DNA of 64,000 bases, taken from assembly GCF_051014685.1 (NCBI RefSeq), contig NW_027478756.1, positions 372,001 through 436,000 on the forward strand. The letters run 5' to 3'. The translations under genes were made by a program, and so were the position numbers. Source of the DNA: Ptiloglossa arizonensis (taxonomy: Eukaryota > Arthropoda > Insecta > Hymenoptera > Colletidae). The notes below the pieces were generated by a model. The model was not told the DNA's origin. It saw only the letters and a program-made list of their open reading frames with translations, and did no database searches. Numbering within the stretch: the first letter of the stretch is position 1; every line of letters starts with the position of its first letter. Of the stretch, positions 36,238-50,023 are shown one piece after another.

Positions 36238-37299
36238 ATTCAAACTCCCATATCTCGCGAACGGATTGACGAACTCAAGAAATTCCTGTTGCATCTGAAA
36301 GTAGAAACTCGCCCCATTACAATGGTGTGTGTACTTTTCCCCTAGGCCATTCCAGTTCTTGGTTTCGAGTATCAGACCAGCGAAATTTTTGATGGTTTCT
36401 CAAACATTCCTAAACTTCAAACTCCCATATCTCGCGAACGGATTGACGAACTCGAGAAATTCCTCTTTCATCTGAAAGTAGAAACTCGCACGATTACAAC
36501 GGTATGTGTATTTTCCCCTAGGCCATTGTAGTTATTGGTTTCGAATATCAGACATTCGAAAATTTTGATGGTTTCTCAACCATTCCTTAACTTCAAACTC
36601 CCATATCTCGCGAACGGATTGACGAACTCGAGAAATTCCTGTTTCATCTGAAAGCAGAAACTCGCGCGATTACAACAGTATGTGTATTTTTCCACTAGGC
36701 CTTTGTGGTTATTTGTTTCGAGTATTAGACTTGCGAAAATTTTGATGGTTTCTCAACCATTCCTTAATTTCAAACTCCCATATCTCGCAAACGGATTGAC
36801 GAACTCCCGAAGTTCCTGTTGCTTCTGAAAGTAGAAACTCGCCCCATTACAATGGCGTGTGTACTTTTCCCCTAACCCATAGTAGTTATGGGTTTCGAGT
36901 ATCAGACTTGCGAAAATTTTGATGGTTTGTCGACCACTCCTTCACTTCAAACTCCCATATCTCGCGAACGGATTGACGAACTCGAGAAATTCCTATTGCA
37001 TCTGAAAGCAGAAACTCGCCCGATTACAACGGTATGTGTATTTTTGCCCTAGGCCTCTGTAGTTATTGGTTTCGAGTATCAGACTTGCGAAAATTTTGAT
37101 GGTTTCTCACCCGTTCCTTAAATTCAAACTCCCATATCTCGCGAACGGATTGACGAACTCGAGAAATTCCTGTTGCATCTGAAAGTAGAAACTCGCCCCA
37201 TTACAGCGGTGTGTGTATTTTTGCCCTAGGCCATAGTAGTTATTGGTTTCGAGTATCAGACTTGCGAAAATTTTGATGGTTTCTCAACCATTCCTTAAT
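36238..37299. repeat. Transition monomers after the 11-mer HOR
   Basis: 36,285-36,620 resembles 37,345-37,680 at offset 1,061, including a 176-bp monomer (TGTATTTTCCCC near 36,509 and 37,570) and the GACATTCGAAAA variant. A CCCATA inverted repeat lies at 36874-36894. No higher-order period covers the interval. Confidence 0.82.
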
Positions 37300-39132
37300 T
37301 TCAAACTCCCATATCTCGCGAACGGATTGACGAACTCGAGAAATTCCTGTTGCATCTGAAAGTAGAAACTCGCCCCATTACAATGGTGTGTGTACTTTTC
37401 CCCTAGGCCATTCCAGTTATTGGTTTCGAGTATCAGACCAGCGAAATTTTTGATGGTTTCTCAAACATTCCTAAACTTCAAACTCCCATATCTCGCGAAC
37501 GGATTGACGAACTCGAGAAATTCCTGTTTCATCTGAAAGTAGAAACTCGCCCGATTACAACGGTATGTGTATTTTCCCCTAGGCCATTGTAGTTATTGGT
37601 TTCGAAAATCAGACATTCGAAAATTTTGATCGTTTCTCAACCATTCCTTAACTTCAAACTCCCATATTATGCGAACGGATTGACGAACTCGAGAAATTCC
37701 TATTGCATCTGAAAGCAGAAACTCGCCCGATTACATCGGTATATGTATTTTTGCCCTAGGCCATAGTAGTTATTGGTTTCGAGTTTCAGACTTGCGAAAA
37801 TTTTGATGGTTTCTCAACCATTCTTTAACTTCAAACTCCCATATCTCGCGAACGGATTGACGAACTCGAGAAATTCCTGTTTCATCTGAAAGCAGAAACT
37901 CGCCCGATTGCAAGGGTACGTGTACTTTTGCCCTAGGCCATAGTAGTTATTGGTTTCGAGAATCAGACCAGCGAAAATTTTGATGGTTTCTCAACCATTC
38001 CTTAATTTCAAACTCCCATATCTCGCGAACGGATTGACGAACTCGCGAAGTTCCTGTTGCCTCTGAAAGTAGAAACTCGCCCCATTACAATGGTGTGTGT
38101 ACTTTTCCCCTAGCCCATTCCAGTTATTCGTTTCCAGTATCAGACTTACGAAATTTTTTATGGTGTCTCAACCATTCCTTAACTTCAAACTCCCATATCT
38201 CGCAAACGGATGGACGAACTCGAGAAATTCCTGTTTCATCTGAAAGTAGAAATTCGCCCGATTACAACGGTATGTGTATTTTTCCCCTAGGCCATTGTAG
38301 TTATTGGTTTCGAGTATCACACATGCGAAAATTTTTATGGTTGCTCAACCATTCCTTAACTTCAAACTCCCATATCTCGCGAACGAATTGACGAACTCGA
38401 GAAATTCTTGTTGCATCTGAAAGCAGAAACTCGCCCGATTACAACGGTATGTGTATTTTTGCCCTAGGCCATAGTAGTTATTGGTTTCGAGTATCAGACT
38501 TGCGAAAATTTTGATGGTTTCTCGACCATTCCTTAATTTCAAACTCCCGTATCACGCGAACGGATTGACGAACTCGAGAAATTCCTATTGCATCTGAAAG
38601 CAGAAACTCGCGCGATTACAACAGTATGTGTATTTTTACCCTAGGCCTTTGTAGTTATTTGTTTCGGGTATTAGACCTGCGAAAATTTTTATGGTTTCTC
38701 AACCATTCCTTAACTTCACACTCCCATATCTCGCGAACGGATTGACGAACACGAGAAATTCCTCTTGCATCTGAAAGTAGAAACTCGCCCGATTACAATG
38801 GTGTGTGTACTTTTCCCCTAGGCCATTCCAGTTATTGGTTTCGAGTATCAGACCAGCGAAAATTTTGATGGTTTCTCGACCATTCCTTAACTTCAAACTC
38901 CCATATCTCGCGAACGGATTGACGAACTCGAGAAATTCCTCTTGCACCTGAAAGTAGAAACTCGCCCGATTACAACGGTATGTGTATTTTTCCCCTAGGC
39001 CTCTGTAGTTATTGGTTTCGGGAATCAGACATCCGAAAATTTTGATGGTTGCTCAACCAATCCTTAACTTCAAACTCCCATATCTCGCGAACGAATTGAC
39101 GAACTCGAGAAATTCCTATTGCATCTGAAAGC
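37300..39132. repeat. 10-monomer block D, copy 1
   Basis: Repeated at 46,325-48,157, offset 9,025 (51 monomers minus two bases). Shared rare features include GAAAATCAGACATTCG, CATCGGTATATG, TTTTTTATGGTGTCTC, ATCACACATGCG and GGGTATTAGACC. The 176-bp monomer near 37,570 is shared. One interval (37,866-37,965) differs as a block. The plus frame 38095-38391 and minus frames 38345 and 38699 are repeat artefacts, and the first two overlap on opposite strands. Confidence 0.9.
37866..37965. repeat. Patch distinguishing block D copies
   Basis: Here the sequence reads CGAGAAATTCCTGTTTCATC, GATTGCAAGGGTACG and GAGAATCAGACC. The counterpart at 46,891-46,990 reads ACGAGAAATTCCTATTGC, CTAACAGCAG, GATTTCAACGG and GGTTACGAG. 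The flanks match at an unchanged offset. One of the two has been converted from another monomer type; the direction is not clear. Confidence 0.75.
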
Positions 39133-39685
39133 AGAAACTCGCCCGATTACAACGGTATGTGTATTTTTGCCCTAGGCCTCTGTAGTTATTGGTTTCGAGT
39201 ATCAGACTTGCGAAAATTTTGATGGTTTCTCAACCATTCCTTAATTTCAAACTCCCATATCTCGCGAACGGATTGACGAACTCGAGAAACTCCTATTGCA
39301 TCTGAAAGCAGAAACTCGCCCGATTACAACGGTATGTGTATTTTTGCCCTAGGCCTCTGTGGTTATTGGTTTCGAGTATCAGACTTGCGAAAATTTTGAT
39401 GGTTTCTCAACCGTTCCTTAAATTCAAACTCCCATATCTCGCGAACGGATTGACGAACTCGCGAAGTTCCTGTTGCTTCTGAAAGTAGAAACTCGCCCCA
39501 TTACAATGGTGTGTGTACTTTTCCCCTAGGCCATTCCAGTTATTGGTTTCGAGTATCAGACCAGCGAAATTTTTGATGGTTTCTCAACCATTCCTTAACT
39601 TCAAACTCCCATATCTCGCGAACGGATTGACGAACTCGAGAAATTCCGGTTTCGTCTGAAAGCAGAAACTCGCGCGATTACAACA
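39133..39685. repeat. Satellite stretch shared with 40.4-40.9 kb
   Basis: 39,280-39,640 matches about 40,518-40,878 (offset 1,238): the AACTCCTATTGC, CCTCTGTGGTTATTGG, CAACCGTTCC and CGCGAAGTTCCTGTTGCTTC monomers in the same order. It ends at the CCGGTTTCGTCTG marker (39646), which recurs at 40353 and 42123. Confidence 0.85.
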
Positions 39686-42674
39686 GTATGTGTATTTTTC
39701 CCCTAGGCCTTTGTGGTTATTTGTTTCGAGTATCAGACTTGCGAAAATTTTGATGGTTTCTCAACCATTCCTTAACTTCAAACTCCCATATCTCGCGAAC
39801 GGACTGACGAACTCGAGAAATTCCTTTTTCATCTGAAAGCAGAAACTCGCGCGATTACAACAGTATGTGTATTTTTCCCCTAGGCCTTTGTGGTTATTTG
39901 TTTCGAGTATTAGACTTGCGAAAATTTTGATGGTTTCTCAACCATTCCTTAACTTCAAACTCCCATATCTTGCGAACGGATAGACGAACTCGAGAAATTC
40001 CTGTTTCATCTGAAAGTAGAAATTCGCGCGATTACAACAGTATGTGTATTTTCCCCTAGGCCTTTGTGGTTATTTGTTTCGAGTATCAGACTTGCGAAAA
40101 TTTTGATGGTTTCTCAACCATTCCTTAACTTCAAACTCCCATATCTCGCGAACGGATTGACGAGCTCGAGAAATTCCTTTTTCATCTGAAAGCAGAAACT
40201 CGCCCGATTACATCGGTATGTGTACTTTTCCCCTAGGCCATTCCAGTTATTGGTTTCGAGTATCAGACCAGCGAAATTTTTGATGGTTTCTCAACCATTC
40301 CTTAACTTCAAACTCCCATATCTCGCGAACGGATTGACGAACTCGAGAAATTCCGGTTTCGTCTGAAAGCAGAAACTCGCGCGATTACAACAGTATGTGT
40401 ATTTTTCCCCTAGGCCTTTGTGGTTATTTGTTTCGAGTATCAGACTTGCGAAAATTTTGATGGTTTCTCAACCATTCCTTAACTTCAAACTCCCATATCT
40501 CGCGAACGGATTGACGAACTCGAGAAACTCCTATTGCATCTGAAAGCAGAAACTCGCCCGATTACAACGGTATGTGTATTTTTGCCCTAGGCCTCTGTGG
40601 TTATTGGTTTCGAGTATCAGACTTGCGAAAATTTTGATGGTTTCTCAACCGTTCCTTAAATTCAAACTCCCATATCTCGCGAACGGATTGACGAACTCGC
40701 GAAGTTCCTGTTGCTTCTGAAAGTAGAAACTCGCCCCATTACAATGGTGTGTGTACTTTTCCCCTAGGCCATTCCAGTTATTGGTTTCGAGTATCAGACC
40801 AGCGAAATTTTTGATGGTTTCTCAACCATTCCTTAACTTCAAACTCCCATATCTCGCGAACGGATGGACGAACTCGAGAAATTCCTGTTTCATCTGAAAG
40901 TAGAAACTCGCCCCATTACAATGGTGAGTGTATTTTTACCCTAGGCCTTTTTAGTTATTTGTTTCGGGTATTAGACCTGCGAAAATTTTGATGGTTTCTC
41001 AACCATTCCTTAACTTCACACTCCCATATCTCGCGAACGGATTGACGAACACGAGAAATTCCTCTTGCATCTGAAAGCAGAAACTCGCGCGATTACAACA
41101 GTATGTGTATTTTTACCCTAGGCCTTTGTAGTTATTTGTTTCGGGTATTAGACCTGCGAAAATTTTGATGGTTTCTCAACCATTCCTTAACTTCACACTC
41201 CCATATCTCGCGAACGGATTGACGAACACGAGAAATTCCTCTTGCATCTGAAAGTAGAAACTCTCCCGATAACAATGGTGTGTGTACTTTTCCCCTAGGC
41301 CATTCCAGTTATTGGTTTCGAGTATCAGACCAGCGAAAATTTTGATGGTTTCTCGACCATTCCTTAACTTCAAACTCCCATATCTCGCGAACGGATTGAC
41401 GAACTCGAGAAACATCTATTGCATCTGAAAGCAGAAACTCGCCCGATTACAACGGTATGTGTATTTTTCCCCTAGGCGTTTGTGGTTATTTGTTTCGAGT
41501 ATCAGACTTGCGAAAATTTTGATGGTTTCTCAACCATTCCTTAACTTCAAACTCCCATATCTCGCGAACGGTTTGACGAACTCGAGAAATTCCTTTTTCA
41601 TCTGAAAGCAGAAACTCGCGCGATTACAACAGTATGTGTATTTTTCCCCTAGGCCTTTGTGGTTATTTGTTTCGAGTATTAGACTTGCGAAAATTTTGAT
41701 GGTTTCTCAACCATTCCTTAACTTCAAACTCCCATATCTTGCGAACGGATAGACGAACTCGAGAAATTCCTGTTTCATCTGAAAGTAGAAATTCGCGCGA
41801 TTACAACAGTATGTGTATTTTTCCCCTAGGCCTTTGTGGTTATTTGTTTCGAGTATCAGACTTGCGAAAATTTTGATGGTTTCTCAAACATTCCTTAACT
41901 TCAAACTCCCATATCTCGCGAACGGATTGACGAACTCGAGAAATTCCTTTTTCATCTGAAAGCAGAAACTCGCGCGATTACAACAGTATGTGTATTTTTC
42001 CCCTAGGCCATTCCAGTTATTGGTTTCGAGTATCAGACCAGCGAAATTTTTGATGGTTTCTCAACCATTCCTTAACTTCAAACTCCCATATCTCGCGAAC
42101 GGATTGACGAACTCGAGAAATTCCGGTTTCGTCTGAAAGCAGAAACTCGCGCGATTACAACAGTATGTGTATTTTTCCCCTAGGCCTTTGTGGTTATTTG
42201 TTTCGAGTATCAGACTTGCGAAAATTTTGATGGTCTCTCAACCATTCCTTAACTTCAAACTCCCATATGTCGCGAACGGATTGACGAACTCGAGAAACTC
42301 CTATTGCATCTGAAAGCAGAAACTCGCCCGATTACAACGGTATGTGTATTTTTGCCCTAGGCCTCTGTGGTTATTGGTTTCGAGTATCAGACTTGCGAAA
42401 ATTTTGATGGTTTCTCAACCGTTCCTTAAATTCAAACTCCCATATCTCGCGAACGGATTGACGAACTCGCGAAGTTCCTGTTGCTTCTGAAAGTAGAAAC
42501 TCGCCCCATTACAATGGTGTGTGTACTTTTCCCCTAGGCCATTCCAGTTATTGGTTTCGCGTATCAGACCAGCGAAATTTTTGATGGTTTCTCAACCATT
42601 CCTTAACTTCAAACTCCCATATCTCGCGAACGGATGGACGAACTCGAGAAATTCCTGTTTCATCTGAAAGTAGA
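39686..42674. repeat. 10-mer HOR (1,769-1,770 bp), partial two copies
   Basis: 39,686-40,904 is repeated at 41,455-42,674. The marker CCGGTTTCGTCTG at 40353 and 42123 is 1,770 apart. Before about 40,050 the offset is 1,769, because copy 1 has a 176-bp monomer (TATTTTCCCC) where copy 2 has the full run of five T. Between the copies lie two monomers of the GGGTATTAGACC type also seen at 38.7 and 47.7 kb. The minus-strand frame 41176-41415 is a repeat artefact. Confidence 0.9.
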
Positions 42675-43875
42675 AATTCGCCCGATTACAACGGTATGTG
42701 TATTTTTCCCCTAGGCCTTTGTAGTTATTTGTTTCGAGTATCAGACTTGCGAAAATTTTGATGGTTTCTCAACCATTCCTTAACTTCAAACTCCCATATC
42801 TCGCGAACGGATTGACGACCACGAGAAATTCCTATTCCATCTGAAAGCAGAAACTCGCCCGATTGCAAGGGTACGTGTATTTTTGCCCTAGGCCATAGTA
42901 GTTATTGGTTTCGAGTATCAGACATGCGAAAATTTTGATGGTTTCTCAACCATTCCTTATCTGCAAACTCCCATATCTCGCGAACGAATTGACGAACTCG
43001 AGAAATTCTTGTTGGATCTGAAAGCAGAAATTCGCCGGATTACAGCGGTATGTGTATTTTTGCCCTAGGCCATAGTAGTTATTGGTTTCGAGTATCAGAC
43101 TTGCGAAAATTTTGATGGTTTCTCAACCATTCCTTAATTTCAAACTCCCATATCTCGCGAACGGATCGACGAACTCGCGAAGTTCCTGTTGCTTCTGAAA
43201 GTAGAAACTCGCCCCATTACAATGGTGTGTGTCCTTTTCCCCTAGGCCATTCCAGTTATTGGTTTCGAGTATCAGACCAGCGAAATTTTTGATGGTTTCT
43301 CAACCATTCCTTAAGTTCAAACTCCCATATCTCGCGAACGGATGGACGAACTCGAGAAATTCCTGTTTCATCTGAAAGTAGAAATTCGCCCGATTACAAC
43401 GGTATGTGTATTTTTCCCCTAGGCCTTTGTAGTTATTTGTTTCGAGTATCAGACTTGCGAAAATTTTGATGGTTTCTCAACCATTCCTTAACTTCAAACT
43501 CCCACATCTCGCGAACGGATTGACGACCACGAGAAATTCCTTTTGCATCTGAAAGCAGAAACTCGCCCGATTGCAAGGGTACGTGTATTTTTGCCCTAGG
43601 CCATAGTAGTTATTGGTTTCGTGTATCAGACATGCGAAAATTTTGATGGTTTCTCAACCATTCCTTATCTTCAAACTCCCATATCTCGCGAACGAATTGA
43701 CGAACTCGAGAAATTCTTGTTGGATCTGAAAGCAGAAAATCGCCGGATTACATCGGTATGTGTATATTTGCCCTAGACCATAGTAGTTATTGGTTTCGAG
43801 TATCAGACTTGCGAAAATTTTGATGGTTTCTCAACCATTCCTTAATTTCAAACTCCCATATCTCGCGAACGGATT
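42433..43875. repeat. Tandem duplication of a 4-mer (708 bp x 2)
   Basis: 42,433-43,140 is repeated at 43,141-43,875. The order is a CGAAGTTCCTGTTGC monomer, a GGATGGACG monomer, a GATTGCAAGGGTACG monomer and a TTGTTGGATCTG monomer. Several scattered changes (CCTATTCC/CCTTTTGC, CATATC/CACATC, GAGTATC/GTGTATC) make this older than the 12-mer duplication. Confidence 0.9.
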
Positions 43876-46324
43876 GACAAACTCGAGAAATTCCTGTTGC
43901 ATCTGAAAGCAGAAACTCGCGCGATTACAACAGTATGTGTATTTTTCCCCTAGGCCTTTGTCGTTATTTGTTTCGAGTATCAGACTTGCGAAAATTTTGA
44001 TGGTTTCTCAACCATTCCTTAACTTCAAACTCCCATATCTCGCGAACGGATTGACGACCACGAGAAATTCCTATTCCATCTGAAAGCAGAAACTCGCCCG
44101 ATTGCAAGGGTACGTGTATTTTTGCCCTAGGCCATAGCAGTTATTGGTTTCGAGTATCAGACATGCGAAAATTTTGATGGTTTCTCAACCATTCCTTATC
44201 TGCAAACTCCCATATCTCGCGAACGAATTGACGAACTCGAGAAATTCTTGTTGCATCTGAAAGCAGAAACTCGCCCGATTACAACGGTATGTGTATTTTT
44301 GCCCTAGGCCATAGTAGTTATTGGTTTCGAGTATCAGACTTGCGAAAATTTTGATGGTTTCTCAACCATTCCTTAATTTCACACTCCCATATCTCGCGAA
44401 CGGATTGACGAACACGAGAAATTCCTCTTGCATCTGAAAGTAGAAACTCTCCCGATTACAATGGTGTGTGTACTTTTCCCCTAGGCCATTCCAGTTATTG
44501 GTTTCGAGTATCAGACCAGCGAAAATTTTGATGGTTTCTCGACCATTCCTTAACTTCAAACTCCCATATCTCGCGAACGGATTGACGAACTCGAGAAATT
44601 CCTCTTGCATCTGAAAGTAGAAACTCGCCCGATTACAACGGTATGTGTATTTTTCCCCTAGGCCTCTGTAGTTATTGGTTTCGGGAATCAGAAATCCGAA
44701 AATTTTGATGGTTGCTCAACCAATCCTTAACGTCAAACTCCCATATCTCGCGAACGAATTGACGAACTCGAGAAATTCCTATTGCATCTGAAAGTAGAAA
44801 CTCGCCCCATTACAATGGTTTGCGTACTTTTCCCCTAACCCATAGTAGTTATGGGTTTCGAGTATCAGACTTGCGAAAATTTTGATGGTTTGTCAACCAT
44901 TCCTTAACTTCAAACTCCCATATCTCGCGAACGGATTGACGAACTCGAGAAACTCCTATTGCATCTGAAAGCAGAAACTCGCCCGATTACAACGGTATGT
45001 GTATTTTTGCCCTAGGCCTCTGTGGTTATTGGTTTCGAGTATCAGACTTGCGAAAATTATGATGGTTTCTCAACCGTTCCTTAAATTCAAACTCCCATAT
45101 CTCGCGAACGGATTGACCAACTCGCGAAATTCTTGTTGCATCTGAAAGCAGAAATTCGCCGGATTACAGCGGTATGTGTATTTTTGCCCTAGGCCATAGT
45201 AGTTATTGGTTTCGAGTATCAGACTTGCGAAAATTTTGATGGTTTCTCAACCATTCCTTAATTTCAAACTCCCATATCTCGCGAACGGTTTGACGAACTC
45301 GAGAAATTCCTGTTGCATCTGAAAGCAGAAACTCGCGCGATTACGATGGTGTGTGTACTTTTCCCCTAGGCTATTGTAGTTATTGGTTTCGAATATCAGA
45401 CATGCGAAAATTTTGATGGTTTCTCAACCATTCCTTAACTTCAAACTCCCATATTATGCGAACGGATTGACGAACTCGAGAAATTCCTATTGCATCTGAA
45501 AGCAGAAACTCGCCCGATTTGAACGGTATGTGTACTTTTCCCCTAGGCCATTCCAGGTATTGGTTTTGAGTAACAGACCAGCGAAAATTTTGATGGTTTC
45601 TGAACCATTCCTTAATTTCAAACTCCCATATCTCGCGAACGGATGGACGAACTCGAGAAATTCCTGTTTCATCTGAAAGTAGAAATTCGCCCGATTACAA
45701 CGGTATGTGTATTTTTCCCCTAGGCCATTGTAGTTATTGGTTTCGAGTATCAGACATGCGAAAATTTTGATGGTTTCTCAACCATTCCTTAACTTCAAAC
45801 TCCCATATCTCGCGAACGAATTGACGAACTCGAGAAATTCTTGTTGCATCTGAAAGCAGAAATTCGCCGGATTACAGCGGTATGTGTATTTTTGCCCTAG
45901 GCCATAGTAGTTATTGGTTTCGAGTATCAGACTTGCGAAAATTTTGATGGTTTCTCAACCATTCCTTAATTTCAAACTCCCATATCTCGCGAACGGATTG
46001 ACGAACTCGAGAAATTCCTTTTTCATCTGAAAGCAGAAACTCGCGCGATTACAACAGTATGTGTATTTTTCCCCTAGGCCATTCCAGTTATTGGTTTCGA
46101 GTATCAGACCAGCGAAATTTTTGATGGTTTCTCAACCATTCCTTAATTTCAAACTCCCATATCTCGCGAACGGATTGACGAACTCGAGAAATTCCTGTTT
46201 CATCTGAAAGCAGAAACTCGCGCGATTACAACAGTATGTGTATTTTTCCCCTAGGCCTTTGTAGTTATTTGTTTCGAGTATTAGACTTGCGAAAATTTTG
46301 ATGGTTTCTCAACCATTCTTTAAC
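43876..46324. repeat. Mixed monomers without a clear HOR
   Basis: 43,970-44,260 repeats the GATTGCAAGGGTACG piece of the 4-mer. 44,330-44,790 resembles 38,670-39,120 and 47,700-48,150. The inverted repeat is present at 44837-44857. Private variants such as CAGGTATTGGTTTTGAGTAAC near 45,554 and GATTTGAACGG near 45,516 occur nowhere else that I noticed. The minus frames at 44362 and 45487 are artefacts. Confidence 0.82.
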
Positions 46325-48157
46325 CTCAAACTCCCATATCTCGCGAACGGATTGACGAACTCGAGAAATTCCTGTTGCATCTGAAAGTAGAAACTCGCCC
46401 CATTACAATGGTGTGTGTACTTTTCCCCTAGGCCATTCCAGTTATTGGTTTCGAGTATCAGACCAGCGAAATTTTTGATGGTTTCTCAAACATTCCTAAA
46501 CTTCAAACTCCCATATCTCGCGAACGGATTGACGAACTCGAGAAATTCCTGTTTCATCTGAAAGTAGAAACTCGCCCGATTACAACGGTATGTGTATTTT
46601 CCCCTAGGCCATTGTAGTTATTGGTTTCGAAAATCAGACATTCGAAAATTTTGATCGTTTCTCAACCATTCCTTAACTTCAAACTCCCATACTATGCGAA
46701 CGGATTGACGAACTCGAGAAATTCCTATAGCATCTGAAAGCAGAAACTCGCCCGATTACATCGGTATATGTATTTTTGCCCTAGGCCATAGTAGTTATTG
46801 GTTTCGAGTTTCAGACTTGCGAAAATTTTGATGGTTTCTCAACCATTCTTTAACTTCAAACTCCCATATCTCGCGAACGGATTGACGAACACGAGAAATT
46901 CCTATTGCATCTAACAGCAGAAACTCGCCCGATTTCAACGGTATGTGTACTTTTCCCCTAGGCCATTCCAGTTATTGGTTACGAGTATCAGACCAGCGAA
47001 AATTTTTATGGTTTCTCAACCATTCCTTAATTTCAAACTCCCATATCTCGCGAACGGATTGAAGAACTCGCGAAGTTCCTGTTGCCTCTGAAAGTAGAAA
47101 CTCGCCCCATTACAATGGTGTGTGTACTTTTCCCCTAGGCCATTCCAGTTATTCGTTTCCAGTATCAGACTTGCGAAATTTTTTATGGTGTCTCAACCAT
47201 TCCTTAACTTCAAACTCCCATATCTCGCGAACGGATGGACGAACTCGAGAAATTCCTGTTTCATCTGAAAGTAGAAATTCGCCCGATTACAACGGTATGT
47301 GTATTTTTCCCCTAGGCCATTGTAGTTATTGGTTTCGAGTATCACACATGCGAAAATTTTTATGGTTGCTCAACCATTCCTTAACTTCAAACTCCCATAT
47401 CTCGCGAACGAATTGACGAACTCGAGAAATTCTTGTTGCATCTGAAAGCAGAAACTCGCCCGATTACAACGGTATGTGTATATTTGCCCTAGGCCATAGT
47501 AGTTATTGGTTTCGAGTATCAGACTTGCGAAAATTTTGATGGTTTCTCAACCATTCCTTAATTTCAAACTCCCGTATCACGCGAACGGATTGACGAACTC
47601 GAGAAATTCCTATTGCATCTGAAAGCAGAAACTCGCGCGATTACAACAGTATGTGTATTTTTACCCTAGGCCTTTGTAGTTATTTGTTTCGGGTATTAGA
47701 CCTGCGAAAATTTTGATGGTTTCTCAACCATTCCTTAACTTCACACTCCCATATCTCGCGAACGGATTGACGAACACGAGAAATTCCTCTTGCATCTGAA
47801 AGTAGAAACTCTCCCGATTACAATGGTGAGTGTACTTTTCCCCTAGGCCATTCCAGTTATTGGTTTCGAGTATCAGACCAGCGAAAATTTTGATGGTTTC
47901 TCGACCATTCCTTAACTTCAAACTCCCATATCTCGCGAACGGATTGACGAACTCGAGAAATTCCTCTTGCATCTGAAAGTAGAAACTCGCCCGATTACAA
48001 CGGTATGTGTATTTTTCCCCTAGGCCTCTGTAGTTATTGGTTTCGGGAATCAGACATCCGAAAATTTTGATGGTTGCTCAACCAATCCTTAACTTCAAAC
48101 TCCCATATCTCGCGAACGAATTGACGAACTCGAGAAATTCCTATTGCATCTGAAAGT
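46325..48157. repeat. 10-monomer block D, copy 2
   Basis: Counterpart of 37,300-39,132. It shares the 176-bp monomer near 46,596, GAAAATCAGACATTCG, TTTTTTATGGTGTCTC and an exact CENP-B-box core (47570-47586, equivalent to 38545-38561). It differs as a block at 46,891-46,990. The frames at 47120 (plus) and 47724 (minus) copy those at 38095 and 38699. Confidence 0.9.
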
Positions 48158-50023
48158 AGAAACTCGCCCCATTACAATGGTGTGTGTACTTTTCCCCTAA
48201 CCCATAGTAGTTATGGGTTTCGAGTATCAGACTTGCGAAAATTTTGATGGTTTGTCAACCATTCCTTAACTTCAAACTCCCATATCTCGCGAACGGTTTG
48301 ACGAACTCGAGAAACTCCTATTGCATATAAAAGCAGAAACTCGCCCGATTACAACGGTATGTGTATTTTTGCCCTAGGCCTCTGTGGTTATTGGTTTCGA
48401 GTATCAGACTTGCGAAAATTTTGATGGTTTCTCAACCGTTCCTTAAATTCAAACTCCCATATCTCGCGAACGGATTGACGAACTCGCGAAGTTCCTGTTG
48501 CTTCTGAAAGTAGAAACTCGCCCGATTACAACGGTATGTGTATTTTTCCCCTAGGCCATTGTAGTTATTGGTTTCGAGTATCACACATGCGAAAATTTTT
48601 ATGGTTGCTCAACCATTCCTTAACTTCAAACTCCCATATCTCGCGAACGGATTGACGAACTCGAGAAATTCCTTGTGCATCTGAAAGTAGAAACTCGCCC
48701 CATTACAATGGTGTGTGTACTTTTCCCCTAGGCCATTCCAGTTATTGGTTTCGAGTATCAGACCAGCGAAATTTTTGATGGTTTCTCAACCATTCCTTAA
48801 TATCAAACTCCCATATCTCGCGAACGGATTGACGAACTCGAGAAATTCTTGTTGCATCTGAAAGCAGAAATTCGCCGGATTACAGCGGTATGTGTATTTT
48901 TGCCCTAGGCCATAGTAGTTATTGGTTTCGAGTATCAGACTTGCGAAAATTTTGATGGTTTCTCAACCGTTCCTTAAATTCAAACTCCCATATCTCGCGA
49001 ACGGATTGACGAACTCGCGAAGTTCCTGTTGCTTCTGAAAGTAGAAACTCGCCCCATTACAATGGTGTGTGTACTTTTCCCCTAGGCCATTCCAGTTATT
49101 GGTTTCGAGTATCAGACCAGCGAAAATTTTGATGGTTTCTCGACCATTCCTTAACTTCAAACTCCCATATCTCGCGAACGGATTGACGAACTCGAGAAAT
49201 TCCTCTTGCATCTGAAAGTAGAAACTCGCCCGATTACAACGGTATGTGTATTTTTCCCCTAGGCCTCTGTAGTTATTGGTTTCGGGAATCAGACATCCGA
49301 AAATTTTGATGGTTGCTCAACCAATCCTTAACTTCAAACTCCCATATCTCGCGAACGAATTGACGAACTCGAGAAATTCCTATTGCATCTGAAAGTAGAA
49401 ACTCGCCCCATTACAATGGTGTGTGTACTTTTCCCCTAGGCCATGCCAGTTATTGGTTTCGAGTATCAGACCAGCGAAAATTTTGATGGTTTCTCGACCA
49501 TTCCTTAACTTGAAACTCCCATATCTCGCGAACGGATTGACGAACTCGAGAAATTCCTCTTGCATCTGAAAGTAGAAACTCGCCCGATTACAAGGGTATG
49601 TGTATTTTTCCCCTAGGCCTCTGTAGTTATTGGTTTCGGGAATCAGACATCCGAAAATTTTGATGGTTGCTCAACCATTCCTTAACTTCGAACTCCCATA
49701 TCTCGCGAACGGATTGACGAACTCGAGAAACTCCTATTGCATCTGAAAGCAGAAACTCGCCCGATTACAACGGTATGTGTATTTTTGCCCTAGGCCTCTG
49801 TGGTTATTGGTTTCGAGTATCAGACTTGCGAAAATTTTGATGGTTTCTCAACCGTTCCTTAAATTCAAACTCCCATATCTCGCGAACGGATTGACGAACT
49901 CGCGAAGTTCCTGTTGCTTCTGAAAGTAGAAACTCGCCCCATTACAATGGTGTGTGTACTATTCCCCTAGGCCATTCCAGTTATTGGTTTCGAGTATCAG
50001 ACCAGCGAAATTTTTGATGGTTT
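48158..50023. repeat. Mixed monomers with a 2-mer duplication (354 bp)
   Basis: 49,035-49,388 is repeated at 49,389-49,671: a CTCGACCATTCC monomer followed by a GGGAATCAGACATCCG monomer. The second copy has TTGAAACTCC, CATGCCAG, ACAAGGG and CAACCATTCC where the first has TTCAAACTCC, CATTCCAG, ACAACGG and CAACCAATCC. A CCCATA inverted repeat lies at 48199-48219. A private TTGCATATAAAAGCAG variant occurs near 48,330. Confidence 0.86.

Noticed and set aside
45540..45620. Possible foreign insertion at a stretch with unusual words (TTGAACGG, CAGGTATTGG, TTTTGAGTAAC)
   Set aside because: The stretch keeps the 177-bp register and aligns to the monomer throughout; it is only a diverged monomer.
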